Assembly (NCBI GenBank): GCA_040776985.1
Contig: JAXGZL010000002.1
Location: forward strand, 310,001-374,000
Length of the DNA stretch: 64,000 nt
Direction of reading: 5' to 3'
DNA from: UBA6115 sp040776985
GTDB taxonomy: Bacteria; Bacillota; Clostridia; Christensenellales; Aristaeellaceae
The notes beneath the pieces were generated by a model, which made no database searches, was not told where the DNA came from, and saw only the letters and a program-made list of their open reading frames with translations. The first letter of the stretch is position 1, and each line of letters starts with the position of its first letter. This document shows positions 9,018 through 17,203 of the stretch, in pieces. The translations under genes were made by a program, and so were the position numbers.

Positions 9018-9433
9018 GGTCTTTCTTCTCCCACGCAGCCAAGGCAGCGGCCAAAGAGCACCGTTTCCTCCTCATCCACCACAAACTGCATCTCCTGGCT
9101 GATCTCCTTGAGGATCTGATCGGACTGGGCCTCGTCCATGTGCATAAAGCGCCCGCAGGCGCGGCATTTCAGGTGCAGATGGCGCTCGCCCCCGCCGCAG
9201 GCCAGGGCCTGGTAGAGGTATTGCCGCCTTTCTTCCCGGATGAAGCGCTTGATGCGCCCCTCCTGGGTCAGCTGGGTGAGCAGCCGGTAGACGGTGCTGG
9301 TGCCCGGCTTCACGCGTACCTGCGGGTCCAGGCGCATGCCCTTTGCCACCTCGCTGGCGGTAAAGGCCATGTCCTCATGCCCCTGCAGGTAATCCAGCAG
9401 GGCTTTGCGCTGTTCCGTCTGATACGATGCCAC
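9014..9433 (-). CDS. zur: Fur-family transcriptional regulator, probably zinc-responsive (Zur)
   Basis: A 139-residue Fur-family repressor: N-terminal winged helix (TASEVAKGMRL and TVYRLLTQLTQEG) and a C-terminal dimerisation half with the structural-zinc cysteines CRACG and CLGC. The start is GTG at 9433, preceded by AGGAGG at a seven-base spacing. It heads the metal transporter operon and a perfect Fur-type palindrome lies 16-40 bases upstream, so autoregulation with the operon is expected. Zinc rather than iron specificity is inferred from the downstream ZnuABC and His-rich proteins; a PerR or Mur role is less likely here. Confidence 0.92.
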   Translation of the reverse strand: MASYQTEQRKALLDYLQGHEDMAFTASEVAKGMRLDPQVRVKPGTSTVYRLLTQLTQEGRIKRFIREERRQYLYQALACGGGERHLHLKCRACGRFMHMDEAQSDQILKEISQEMQFVVDEEETVLFGRCLGCVGEERP

Positions 9434-9448
9434 CGGTCTTCCTCCTGA

Positions 9449-9473
9449 GAGAACAATTCTGAGAATGATTCTC
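9449..9473. promoter_or_regulatory. Fur/Zur-type operator, two overlapping 6-1-6 repeats
   Basis: Bases 9461-9473 form a perfect palindrome GAGAAT-G-ATTCTC. Overlapping it, 9449-9461 reads GAGAAC-A-ATTCTG, an imperfect second copy offset by 12 bp. This matches the known Fur-family pattern of overlapping hexamer repeats. It lies between the -10 box and the GTG of the regulator gene, about where a roadblock repressor would bind. Confidence 0.8.
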
Positions 9474-9482
9474 TATTTGTGC

Positions 9483-9511
9483 ATCATAGCGCAGGAGGAA
9501 ACAAAATGCAA
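9483..9511 (-). promoter_or_regulatory. Candidate promoter of the zur-znu operon
   Basis: On the minus strand: -35 TTGCAT, 17-bp spacer, -10 TATGAT. The predicted transcription start falls at about 9476, immediately before the Zur-type operator. Confidence 0.6.
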
Positions 9512-9567
9512 GCCCTCTGTTTTGCCGGGTATATTGACCTTAATCCATTGATGAAAGAAGGGATTTC

Positions 9568-9897
9568 TTGAATCGCTCCATTGGCGCCAATGATGTGTTG
9601 GCCTTTCTGCTTGAGCTGGGCGCGCTGGCGCTTATTGTGAAGCTGTTCCTGGGTTTTAAGGGCCTGGGCCTCTGGCGATTTGTGGCGGCGGCCGTCGCCC
9701 TGGCTGCCGTGATCACGCTGTGGGCCCTGTTCTTTGCGCCCACCGCCAGCCATCGCCTCTCCATGCCCTGGCTGTTCTGGGGCAAACTGGTGATTCTGAT
9801 GCTGCCAGGCATGGCTTTTTTACTGGACAGACGCCCTGTCCTGGCGCTGATCTGGGGCGTTTTGGTGCTGGGTCACCTGATCATTGGCGCTGTGTAG
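9568..9897 (+). CDS. YrdB-like (DUF2568) small membrane protein
   Basis: A 109-residue, very hydrophobic protein with about four transmembrane helices. The sequence pattern (ND-LAFLLELGAL, GLWRF near residue 37, FFAPTASHRL) fits the YrdB/DUF2568 family, whose function is unknown. The start is probably TTG at 9568 behind an AGAAGGG site; no in-frame ATG lies at the N-terminus. It stands alone, divergent from the zinc operon and convergent with the NUDIX gene. Confidence 0.75.
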   Translation: MNRSIGANDVLAFLLELGALALIVKLFLGFKGLGLWRFVAAAVALAAVITLWALFFAPTASHRLSMPWLFWGKLVILMLPGMAFLLDRRPVLALIWGVLVLGHLIIGAV

Positions 9898-9916
9898 AAA
9901 AGCCTTTAGAAAGTCC

Positions 9917-10537
9917 TCAGTCAAACACCGTTTCCCAGTGCTCTGCCTTTGCCGCTTCCAGGCACATGGCGATCTGCGCGCGGGTGGTCTTTTGCTCTGC
10001 CAGGGGCGGCAGGGCATCCAGGGAAAAGAAGCCGCTGTCCAGGGTTTCCGGGTTGGGGGAGAAGGCGCCGGAAATCACCTCACTTAAGACAAAGGCCTTC
10101 TGAATGCTGTATGGGGAGGCGCCGGGGTTGTTGCGGCTGCGGTCAAGCAGGGCGATCAGACGCAGGGGTCTTGTTACAAGGCCTGCCTCCTCAAGGGTCT
10201 CCTTGGCTGCGTTTTCCTTGGTCGTCAGCCCCACGTCCGCCCAGCCGCCCGGTAGCGTCCATAGGCCGTCCGATTCCTGCACCAGCAGGATTTTGTCCTC
10301 CTGGACGATGGCAGTACGGGTGTCCAGCTTGGGCGTCTGATAGCCCACTTCGTTGCAGAAAAGGTCCATCACCCGGGCCTGGGGCAGCCCGCTGCCTGCC
10401 GCCATCATTTCAGCGGCAATCTCCCGGATGCGCACGTATCGCTCCTCATCAAACGCGTTGTTGGCATAGGCCTCGCCTGCCTGTCCCAGGGACTGCAGCT
10501 CCATCGCCCATTGGAGCCACTGTGTGTTCTCATTCAT
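9917..10537 (-). CDS. NUDIX hydrolase with N-terminal helper domain
   Basis: A 206-residue protein. The N-terminal 60-65 residues resemble the helical region found before the NUDIX fold in a subgroup of nucleoside-diphosphate-linked hydrolases. The NUDIX box follows as GGWADVGLTTKENAAKETLE then EAGL, with the metal-binding glutamates present; the usual Glu after the second Gly is Leu, as in GGWADV-type members. Substrate is probably an ADP-ribose-like or nucleotide-linked diphosphate, not decidable here. The insertion sequence begins only about 50 bases upstream of its ATG, so its promoter may have been altered by the insertion. Confidence 0.87.
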   Translation of the reverse strand: MNENTQWLQWAMELQSLGQAGEAYANNAFDEERYVRIREIAAEMMAAGSGLPQARVMDLFCNEVGYQTPKLDTRTAIVQEDKILLVQESDGLWTLPGGWADVGLTTKENAAKETLEEAGLVTRPLRLIALLDRSRNNPGASPYSIQKAFVLSEVISGAFSPNPETLDSGFFSLDALPPLAEQKTTRAQIAMCLEAAKAEHWETVFD

Positions 10538-10588
10538 CCTGCTGCCTGCCTTTTATCATTTGCATCCATGATACACCATGACAAAAAA

Positions 10589-10627
10589 GCCCACCATGTT
10601 TGTGGCGGGCACAGACTGAAGACAAAG
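10589..10627 (+). repeat. IS left end: hairpin plus terminal inverted repeat
   Basis: Hairpin GCCCACCA-TGTTTG-TGGCGGGC (one mismatched pair) followed by a 17-base inverted repeat shared with the right end. The exact outer boundary, hairpin included or not, cannot be fixed without an empty site. Confidence 0.7.
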
Positions 10628-10653
10628 TCCCAGCCTTAACCGGCTGGGATTTT
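10628..10653 (+). terminator. Terminator-like hairpin at IS left end
   Basis: Perfect stem TCCCAGCC/GGCTGGGA with a six-base loop, followed by TTTT. It lies between the IS end and the transposase promoter region and would block incoming transcription, a common insulation device in insertion sequences. Confidence 0.65.
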
Positions 10654-10743
10654 GCATATTAGTTGGAAAAAAGCAAGTGAAATCAAGGGAAACTGGAGGT
10701 TTTATGGTATAATAGGTCAAGAAACAAAGGGGTGTAGTTCCTT

Positions 10744-12231
10744 ATGATGACACGGGATGCAGACGATAAACGGACACAGATTGTCTATTTCTGTATTGAC
10801 GATTTGGTGCCAAAAGACCATTTGCTTCGCATGATAGACAAGGCATTGGACTGGACGTTTATCTATGACCTGGTGAAGGATAAGTACTCGGCTGACGAGG
10901 GGCGTCCAAGCATGGTTCCCGTGACGCTGATTAAGATGCCCTTCATTCAGTATCTATATGGCATACGCAGCATGCGTCAGACAATAAAAGAAATCAATGT
11001 CAATGTGGCCTACCGCTGGTTTCTTGGTCTGGGTCTGCATGAGGCGCCGCCACATTTCACGACATTCGGAAAGAACTACACCCGCCGCTTCAAGGACACA
11101 GACCTGTTTGAGCAGATTTTTGAACATATCCTTGAGGAATGTTACAAGCATGGTTTTGTTGATCCCAGCGAAGTATTTGTGGACTCCACCCATGTTAAAG
11201 CGAGAGCGAACACCCACAAGAAGCGCAGAGAACTGGCACGGAAGGAGTCCTTGTTTTATGAGGAGCAGTTGAAAGCGGAAATCAATCAGGACAGAGCGTC
11301 CCACGGCAAGAAGCCTCTAAAGGAAAAGGACGATGACGACGTGAGCGGTGGCGAAGCAGCAGAAATAAAAGTCAGCACGACCGACCCTGAAAGCGGCTGG
11401 TTCCACAAGGGAGAACACAAGCAGGTCTTTGCATATGGCGTGAGCACAGCAGCTGACAAACATGGCTGGATATTGGGTTATGATGTCAATCCGGGAAATA
11501 AGCATGACAGCAGAACCTTTGTGGGATTGTATGAGAAGATAAAAGGAATCGGGGTAGAGAAAATCATTGCGGATGCTGGATACAAGACGCCTGCGATTGC
11601 CAAACTGCTGTTGGATGAAGGTATAACTCCGGTATTCCCATATACGCGTCCCATGACAAAAGATGGGTTCTTTAAGAAATATGAATATGTGTACGATGAG
11701 TATTATGACTGCTATATCTGCCCGAACAATAAGGTGTTGAAATACAGCACCACCAATCGGAATGGTTACCGAGAGTACAAGAGCAATCCTGAGGATTGTA
11801 AAGTTTGCCCACATCTGCAGCAGTGCACCCGGAGTGCGAACCGAACCAAGGTGGTGACCCGCCATGTATGGGCGGATTACCTGGAAACATGCGAGGACAT
11901 TCGGCACACATTGGGCATGAAGGACTTGTACAAGAAGCGAAAAGAAACGATAGAGCGAATATTTGGCACAGCAAAGGAATACCATGGTATGCGATACACG
12001 CACATGTACGGCAAAGCCCGAATGAACATGAAGGTGAGCCTGACATATGCGTGTATGAACCTGAAAAAACTGGCCAAGATGCTGAGGATGAAGGGAAAAC
12101 CGGACGGAAATGACCCCCTTGCAGGCAGTTTTACTGCTCACTTCTTAATTTCGACCATGATTGCTGTTTTCAGTACTCTTGAATCATTGAACACACGCAG
12201 ACGCACCAATAACAAAGCGGTCTTAGCTTAA
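10744..12231 (+). CDS. IS1182-family transposase
   Basis: A 495-residue DDE transposase. It has the N-terminal domain typical of IS1182/DUF772 enzymes (RPSMVPVTLIKMPFIQYLYG, then SMRQTIKEINVNVAYRWFLG) and catalytic acidic regions VFVDSTHVKARAN, IIADAGYKTPA and ETIERIFGTAKEYHGMRY. A cysteine cluster (CYICPNN, CKVCPHLQQC) lies near residue 330-360, as in the family. The ATG at 10744 is adjacent to a second ATG; an AAAGGGG site lies upstream. No frameshift or stop is present, so the enzyme may be active. Confidence 0.95.
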   Translation: MMTRDADDKRTQIVYFCIDDLVPKDHLLRMIDKALDWTFIYDLVKDKYSADEGRPSMVPVTLIKMPFIQYLYGIRSMRQTIKEINVNVAYRWFLGLGLHEAPPHFTTFGKNYTRRFKDTDLFEQIFEHILEECYKHGFVDPSEVFVDSTHVKARANTHKKRRELARKESLFYEEQLKAEINQDRASHGKKPLKEKDDDDVSGGEAAEIKVSTTDPESGWFHKGEHKQVFAYGVSTAADKHGWILGYDVNPGNKHDSRTFVGLYEKIKGIGVEKIIADAGYKTPAIAKLLLDEGITPVFPYTRPMTKDGFFKKYEYVYDEYYDCYICPNNKVLKYSTTNRNGYREYKSNPEDCKVCPHLQQCTRSANRTKVVTRHVWADYLETCEDIRHTLGMKDLYKKRKETIERIFGTAKEYHGMRYTHMYGKARMNMKVSLTYACMNLKKLAKMLRMKGKPDGNDPLAGSFTAHFLISTMIAVFSTLESLNTRRRTNNKAVLA

Positions 12232-12248
12232 TCGCTAAAACCGCTTTG
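12213..12248 (+). terminator. Hairpin at transposase 3' end
   Basis: Stem CAAAGCGGT/ACCGCTTTG with an inner stem TTAGC/GCTAA overlaps the transposase stop codon. No long T-run follows, so termination is likely but not certain. Confidence 0.5.
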
Positions 12249-12298
12249 TCTTCACTCTGAGCCCGCCATGTTTGTGGCGGGCAAGTGCATTCCGTTAT

Positions 12299-12907
12299 TC
12301 AGTCGCCAAAGCGGATGTCGCTGCTTCTGGAAAAGCCGTTTTGCAGGCAGGTCACACCGCCGCTCAATTCCAGGCAGGGGCCCAGCTCCCGTCCCTTTGG
12401 AATCACCACCAGTGTCCGTCCGGTGAAATCCGGATACTCGAACACCTCCAGGTCATCAACCCCGGCCAGGTTTTTCCCCTCATGCAACCGGATCAGCGAT
12501 CCCGCCAGCATCAGGGTGTCCAGGCGGATGAAGTGCCTGTCCTTTGTCTGGCAGACAGTATTGAAGCGGCGCACCAGAAGAAGGGTGCCTTCATCAAAGT
12601 GGCTGACTGCCGGGCCCTTGAAGTCGCCTTTCAGGTAGCCTTTGGCGCCACCAGAGGCCTTTACCTTGGCCACATGCCAGACATCATTGCCTTTCTGCTC
12701 TTTGACCTCCTTTGCTGGGAGAAGGAGCATGGGGCTGAGGGATTTGTCCGGGGGCAGGGGCGTGATGGGGATATAGGGTGACAAGCTGGGGGTTTTCTGT
12801 TCAATCCGCGGATACATGGGCCAGGCAGCCTTGAGGGGGGCCGGCGCGGGCATCAGAAGACAGATCAGCGCCATGATCAGAAAGGAAAACAGGGTTCTTC
12901 TTTTCAT
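12299..12907 (-). CDS. Secreted protein of unknown function
   Basis: A 202-residue protein starting MKRRT with a clear signal peptide ending near KAA (about residue 27). The mature N-terminus is proline-rich (residues 30-65). The rest shows two cysteine-containing stretches (VCQTKDRHF, PCLELSGGVTCLQNG) and no motif I recognise. It follows the next secreted-protein gene upstream on the same strand with 27 bases between, so the two are probably one operon. The insertion sequence ends only 16 bases past its stop codon, leaving the original terminator displaced or lost. Confidence 0.78.
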   Translation of the reverse strand: MKRRTLFSFLIMALICLLMPAPAPLKAAWPMYPRIEQKTPSLSPYIPITPLPPDKSLSPMLLLPAKEVKEQKGNDVWHVAKVKASGGAKGYLKGDFKGPAVSHFDEGTLLLVRRFNTVCQTKDRHFIRLDTLMLAGSLIRLHEGKNLAGVDDLEVFEYPDFTGRTLVVIPKGRELGPCLELSGGVTCLQNGFSRSSDIRFGD

Positions 12908-12934
12908 GGGGTTGCATCTCCTTTGCCGCTGGCT

Positions 12935-13423
12935 TTATCCGTCGATGCCGGGAATATAGATGTTCTTCATCTGCACATAGCCAAAGCCGTTGGTCTTTGT
13001 CCAGGCAGCGTTGTAGACGATGCCCCAGCCGGTTCTATAGTCCTCTGAAAGAGCCATGTAATAGTCAATCCAATAAGTGTCCTCGATGTATGTGATGATG
13101 GGGCTGCTTGTATCCGGCTGTTCATAAATCGCAACAGGCATGCCATCGCCTACAGCCACCACGTCCATCCACTGCCCGCCGGGCTTTATTTGTTCAGCGG
13201 AGGGCGGTTTTTCCGGCAACGCTTTGTGTTTTTCCAGATACTCATAGATGCTTTTGCGGATCTCCTCATTGGGAATGAACAATTCTTTGTTGATGCTTTC
13301 GCGTATTTGGGGGCTGGTTTCCAGTTTTAATTCAGGTTTGATTCTGATGTTTTTGACAGCCAGCGCATTCAGGGACAGAAACACCATCAGGATAATTATC
13401 AACAGGCTGGTAATGCGTTTCAT
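12935..13423 (-). CDS. Secreted protein, possible SH3-like fold, unknown function
   Basis: A 162-residue protein with signal peptide (MKRITSLLIIILMVF, cleavage near ALA at about residue 22). After a charged helical region the C-terminal half reads PVAIYEQPDTSSPIITYIED and later RTGWGIVYNA, WTKTNGFGYVQM, which resembles bacterial SH3-type surface domains, though I cannot confirm this. It heads a two-gene operon with the secreted protein at 12299-12907. A good promoter and two tandem dyads lie upstream, suggesting regulated expression. Confidence 0.78.
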   Translation of the reverse strand: MKRITSLLIIILMVFLSLNALAVKNIRIKPELKLETSPQIRESINKELFIPNEEIRKSIYEYLEKHKALPEKPPSAEQIKPGGQWMDVVAVGDGMPVAIYEQPDTSSPIITYIEDTYWIDYYMALSEDYRTGWGIVYNAAWTKTNGFGYVQMKNIYIPGIDG

Positions 13424-13467
13424 GGTTTTTCTCCTTTCGATTTGTCTTGATCAGTTTTTTCAGATAA

Positions 13468-13496
13468 ATCGTATGATGGCACAGCGGCAAAAACAA
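13468..13496 (-). promoter_or_regulatory. Candidate promoter of the secreted-protein pair
   Basis: On the minus strand: -35 TTGTTT, 17-bp spacer, -10 TACGAT. The -35 directly abuts the first of two dyads at 13495-13547. Confidence 0.5.
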
Positions 13497-13547
13497 CTAC
13501 CCCTTTGGGTAGTTTGACCGATTTAACCTCCTACCTCTTTGGGTAGG
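13495..13547. promoter_or_regulatory. Two tandem dyads 34 bp apart, probable regulator sites
   Basis: Dyad 1 (13495-13514) is AACTACCC-CTTT-GGGTAGTT, a perfect 8-bp inverted repeat. Dyad 2 (13530-13547) has CCTACC/GGTAGG. Their cores (13497-13512 and 13531-13546) are 15/16 identical direct repeats, centre to centre 34 bp, about three helical turns. They lie just upstream of, and touching, the -35 of the secreted-protein operon. On the other strand they are more than 70 bp upstream of the enolase promoter. Confidence 0.6.
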
Positions 13548-13620
13548 TACCCTGTAAAGGGGGATTTTCCTGCTAAGATTGCATTTTCATCCCGCCGGGT
13601 AAATATTGTCCCATTCGGAC

Positions 13621-13649
13621 TTGAAAGAAGGCGAAAAATAGGATATAAA
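13621..13649 (+). promoter_or_regulatory. Candidate promoter of eno
   Basis: -35 TTGAAA, 17-bp spacer, -10 TATAAA, ending about 40 bases before the enolase ATG. Confidence 0.6.
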
Positions 13650-13689
13650 GAGAGGGAAGTCATTATGCCCAAGAGGCAGGAGGAAAGAG

Positions 13690-14964
<1,275 letters not shown>

Positions 14965-14981
14965 ATAGATAATAACCAAAC

Positions 14982-15019
14982 AAGCGCCTGGCGGCTGAGT
15001 TGATCAGCCCCAGGCGCTT
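14982..15019. terminator. Bidirectional terminator between eno and the DUF1905 gene
   Basis: A 10-bp perfect stem AAGCGCCTGG/CCAGGCGCTT with an inner stem GGCTGA/TCAGCC. It serves the convergent genes eno (plus) and the minus-strand DUF1905 gene; a T-rich stretch follows on the minus strand. Confidence 0.75.
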
Positions 15020-15038
15020 TGCATTGCTGAGGGATGCT

Positions 15039-15314
15039 TTACCGGCTCCCGTCCTCCCGGATGGTCACCCGGATTCTGTCCCCGGGGCCTTTGCCGATCT
15101 GTTTCCGGATGTCCTTGCGCACGCCGATGATGTGCCCGGGGGTGCCCATGCGCACCAGGGAGCCCTGGTAGGGGACGCCGTCAAAGATGGCCAGCACCTT
15201 GACCCGGCCCTTGCCAAACTCCGCCCTCACATCATAGGGAAACTCAATATAGGCGCCGTCAATGCCGGGAACCGCCAGAATCTCCGCTTCAAACTCATAG
15301 ATTTTGTCGTTCAT
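15039..15314 (-). CDS. DUF1905 domain protein
   Basis: A 91-residue protein from the ATG at 15314. The pattern (FEAEILAVPGIDGAYIEFPY, then GKGRVKVLAIFDGVPYQGSL and GHIIGVRKDIRKQIGK) fits the small DUF1905 beta-barrel family, often fused or next to YdeI/DUF1801-type domains. Function is not established. Its ATG overlaps the stop of the DUF1801-type gene upstream by four bases, and a strong terminator follows, so it is the last gene of the permease operon. Confidence 0.85.
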   Translation of the reverse strand: MNDKIYEFEAEILAVPGIDGAYIEFPYDVRAEFGKGRVKVLAIFDGVPYQGSLVRMGTPGHIIGVRKDIRKQIGKGPGDRIRVTIREDGSR

Positions 15315-15673
15315 GGTTTCATTATCCTGGCGGCTTCCGCCACGCACCAGCTGGTGATTTCTGTGATCAGGGGAAGGGGCAGCTCTTTTTTGTGGGGCAG
15401 CTGGATGGCGCCCTTGCTGGTGGGAAATCCGGTCAGCCTGTCAGCAAAGTGGGCCACCGCCGCGGGGCCGGGGTAGAGCCCGATGTGCTGTTTGGCCAGA
15501 GCGAAGTGGATGATGTTCCTTTTCAGGCGGAAGGTGGGCATTCCCCAGGCGATTTTCTCCTCCAGCCCGGGTTCAGCGGCCAGGATGGCCTGGCGCACCT
15601 GAAGCAGACGCTCCTGCCAGGCTTCCGGCTGCTCGCTGATGTATTGTTCCACCGGGGACAAATTCTCTGCCAT
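15311..15673 (-). CDS. DUF1801 (YdhG-like) domain protein
   Basis: A 120-residue protein from ATG 15673, preceded by GGAG at eight bases. The sequence (VEQYISEQPEAWQERLLQVR, EEKIAWGMPTFRLKRNIIHF, KQHIGLYPGP, FPTSKGAIQLP) is typical of the DUF1801/YdhG family, sometimes called iron-chaperone-like because of a frataxin-like fold; function is uncertain. It lies 17 bases downstream of the purine permease and overlaps the DUF1905 gene. The DUF1801-DUF1905 pairing is common in Firmicutes. Confidence 0.88.
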   Translation of the reverse strand: MAENLSPVEQYISEQPEAWQERLLQVRQAILAAEPGLEEKIAWGMPTFRLKRNIIHFALAKQHIGLYPGPAAVAHFADRLTGFPTSKGAIQLPHKKELPLPLITEITSWCVAEAARIMKP

Positions 15674-15690
15674 GGTTTTTCTCCAGTCGC

Positions 15691-17049
15691 TTAAAGCAGC
15701 GCCAGCAGGACAAAGTTCAGGATAAACAGCAGGGTGGATACCCAGAGGATGGGGTGCACTTCCCGCGCTTTGCCCCGGGCGGTTTTCACGATGCAGTAGA
15801 AGATGAAGCCAAAGGCGATGCCATAGGAGATGGAGTAGCACAGCGCCATGAAAACGCCGGCAAAGAAGGCGGGGACCGCCTCTTCCAGGTCCGTCCAGTC
15901 AATCTCCCTGAAGCTGGCCAGCATCATGATGCCTACAATCACCAGGGCTGGCGCCGTGGCGGCGGCGGGGATGGCGGACACAAAGGCGGACAGGAAGGCG
16001 GAGGCGATGAAGCACAGCGCCACCACCACGCTGGTCAGCCCCGTGCGGCCGCCCACGCCGATGCCGGCGGCGGACTCCACATAGGTGGTGGTGTTGCTGG
16101 TGCCCACCACAGCGCCGATGGAGGTGGCAATGGCGTCAGCGAACAGAGCGCGGTCCATTTTGGAGGAAAACCCAGCGCTTTGCGCCATGTTCTGCTCGTC
16201 CTCCTGGGAGAAGATGCCGCTGCGCCGCCCGGTGCCGATGAAGGTGCCGATGGTGTCAAAGGTGTCAGAGAGGCTGAAGGCGAAAATGGTGATCAGCACC
16301 AGGGGCAGACGCCCCAGGTCGCTGAACAGGCTGGGCAGGCCTTCCGCGGTGAAGATGGTGCCAAAGGTCTGGGGCAGCTGGGCGGCAGCCTCGGTGAAAC
16401 TGACCGTTTGGCCCATTTTGGTGACGCCCAGGGGGATGCCGATCAGGGCGGTGATGATGATGGACAGCAAAATGGCGCCCTTGATCTTCAGCACAGACAG
16501 GATGATGATCAAAACCAGGCCAACCAGGAAGACCCACAGGCCAGGGGTGTTCAGGCTGGGGATGGAGGGGACGCCGGCGCCGAAGTTGATCAGCCCCGCG
16601 TTGATCAGCCCAATGTAGGCGATGAAAACCCCGATGCCCCCGGAGATGGCCTGCTGGAGGCTTTGGGGAATGGCCCGGATGATGTGCTTGCGCACCTTGG
16701 TGACGGTGATGAGGATGTTGATCAGCCCGCAGAGGAACACCATGGACAGCGCCTGCTGCCAGGTGAACTTCAGGGTGAAGCACACCGTGAACACAAAAAA
16801 GGCGTTCAGCCCCATCCCCGGCGCCTGGGCATAGGGGACATTGGCGAACAGGCCCATCACCAGGGTGCCGATGACGGCGGCGATGATGGTGGCCAGGAAG
16901 ACCGCGCCCCAGGGCATGCCCGACTGGGACAGCACCTGCGGGTTGACAGCGATGATGTAGGCCATAGCGAAAAAGGTGGTCAGCCCGGCGATGAACTCCG
17001 TGGATACCTTGGTGCCGTTTTTCTTCAGGTGAAAGAACTTTTCAAGCAT
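15691..17049 (-). CDS. NCS2 family guanine/hypoxanthine permease (AzgA/PbuG-like)
   Basis: A 452-residue integral membrane protein with about 12-14 helices that imports purine bases with protons. Seen: the N-terminal STEFIAGLTTFFAMAYIIAV, YAQAPGMGLNAFFVFTV, and the substrate-site regions FSLSDTFDTIGTFIGT and GTSNTTTYVESAAGIGVGGR, all hallmarks of the AzgA/PbuG/PbuO subgroup. The ATG at 17049 follows AAGGAGA; it has its own promoter. No purine riboswitch is visible in the short leader. Hypoxanthine, guanine and adenine specificity cannot be separated. Confidence 0.94.
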   Translation of the reverse strand: MLEKFFHLKKNGTKVSTEFIAGLTTFFAMAYIIAVNPQVLSQSGMPWGAVFLATIIAAVIGTLVMGLFANVPYAQAPGMGLNAFFVFTVCFTLKFTWQQALSMVFLCGLINILITVTKVRKHIIRAIPQSLQQAISGGIGVFIAYIGLINAGLINFGAGVPSIPSLNTPGLWVFLVGLVLIIILSVLKIKGAILLSIIITALIGIPLGVTKMGQTVSFTEAAAQLPQTFGTIFTAEGLPSLFSDLGRLPLVLITIFAFSLSDTFDTIGTFIGTGRRSGIFSQEDEQNMAQSAGFSSKMDRALFADAIATSIGAVVGTSNTTTYVESAAGIGVGGRTGLTSVVVALCFIASAFLSAFVSAIPAAATAPALVIVGIMMLASFREIDWTDLEEAVPAFFAGVFMALCYSISYGIAFGFIFYCIVKTARGKAREVHPILWVSTLLFILNFVLLALL

Positions 17050-17088
17050 GGGGACGCTCTCCTTTGTGTGATGGCTGCTTCCTGCCGC

Positions 17089-17117
17089 ATTATAACGCAA
17101 GGGGATGCCGCTGTCAT
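17089..17117 (-). promoter_or_regulatory. Candidate promoter of the NCS2 permease operon
   Basis: On the minus strand: -35 ATGACA, 17-bp spacer, -10 TATAAT, about 40 bases before the permease ATG. Confidence 0.6.
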
Positions 17118-17142
17118 GTGAAATGTGCAGCCAGGCCCCGCG

Positions 17143-17172
17143 TTGAGCCAGGCTGCCTGACTATGCTATAAT
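17143..17172 (+). promoter_or_regulatory. Candidate promoter of the envelope gene cluster
   Basis: -35 TTGAGC, 18-bp spacer, extended -10 TGC-TATAAT at 17167-17172. The -10 overlaps an in-frame ATG at 17171, which therefore cannot be the translation start. Confidence 0.55.
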
Positions 17173-17203
17173 GGCTGGGACAAAAACAGGCGGGAGGCAG
17201 GGT

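Larger units (their letters stand above)
10589..12282 (+). mobile_element. Complete IS1182-type insertion sequence
   Basis: About 1.69 kb containing one transposase gene between inverted ends. The inner part of the left end (10611-10627) and the complement of the right end (12244-12260) match at 15 of 17 bases. Outside these, each end carries a 22-base self-complementary hairpin, 10589-10610 and 12261-12282, the two being 21/22 identical. Base composition is clearly lower in GC than the neighbours. No clear target-site duplication is seen. It sits between the NUDIX gene and a secreted-protein gene and appears intact. Confidence 0.85.

Noticed and set aside
15754..17121. 455-codon plus-strand open frame
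   Set aside because: Antisense of the NCS2 permease; Gly/Asp/His-rich and without domains.
17171..17203. ATG at 17171 as start of the acyltransferase fusion
   Set aside because: It overlaps a TATAAT -10 box, and a TTG at 17204 has a well-placed GGGAGG.
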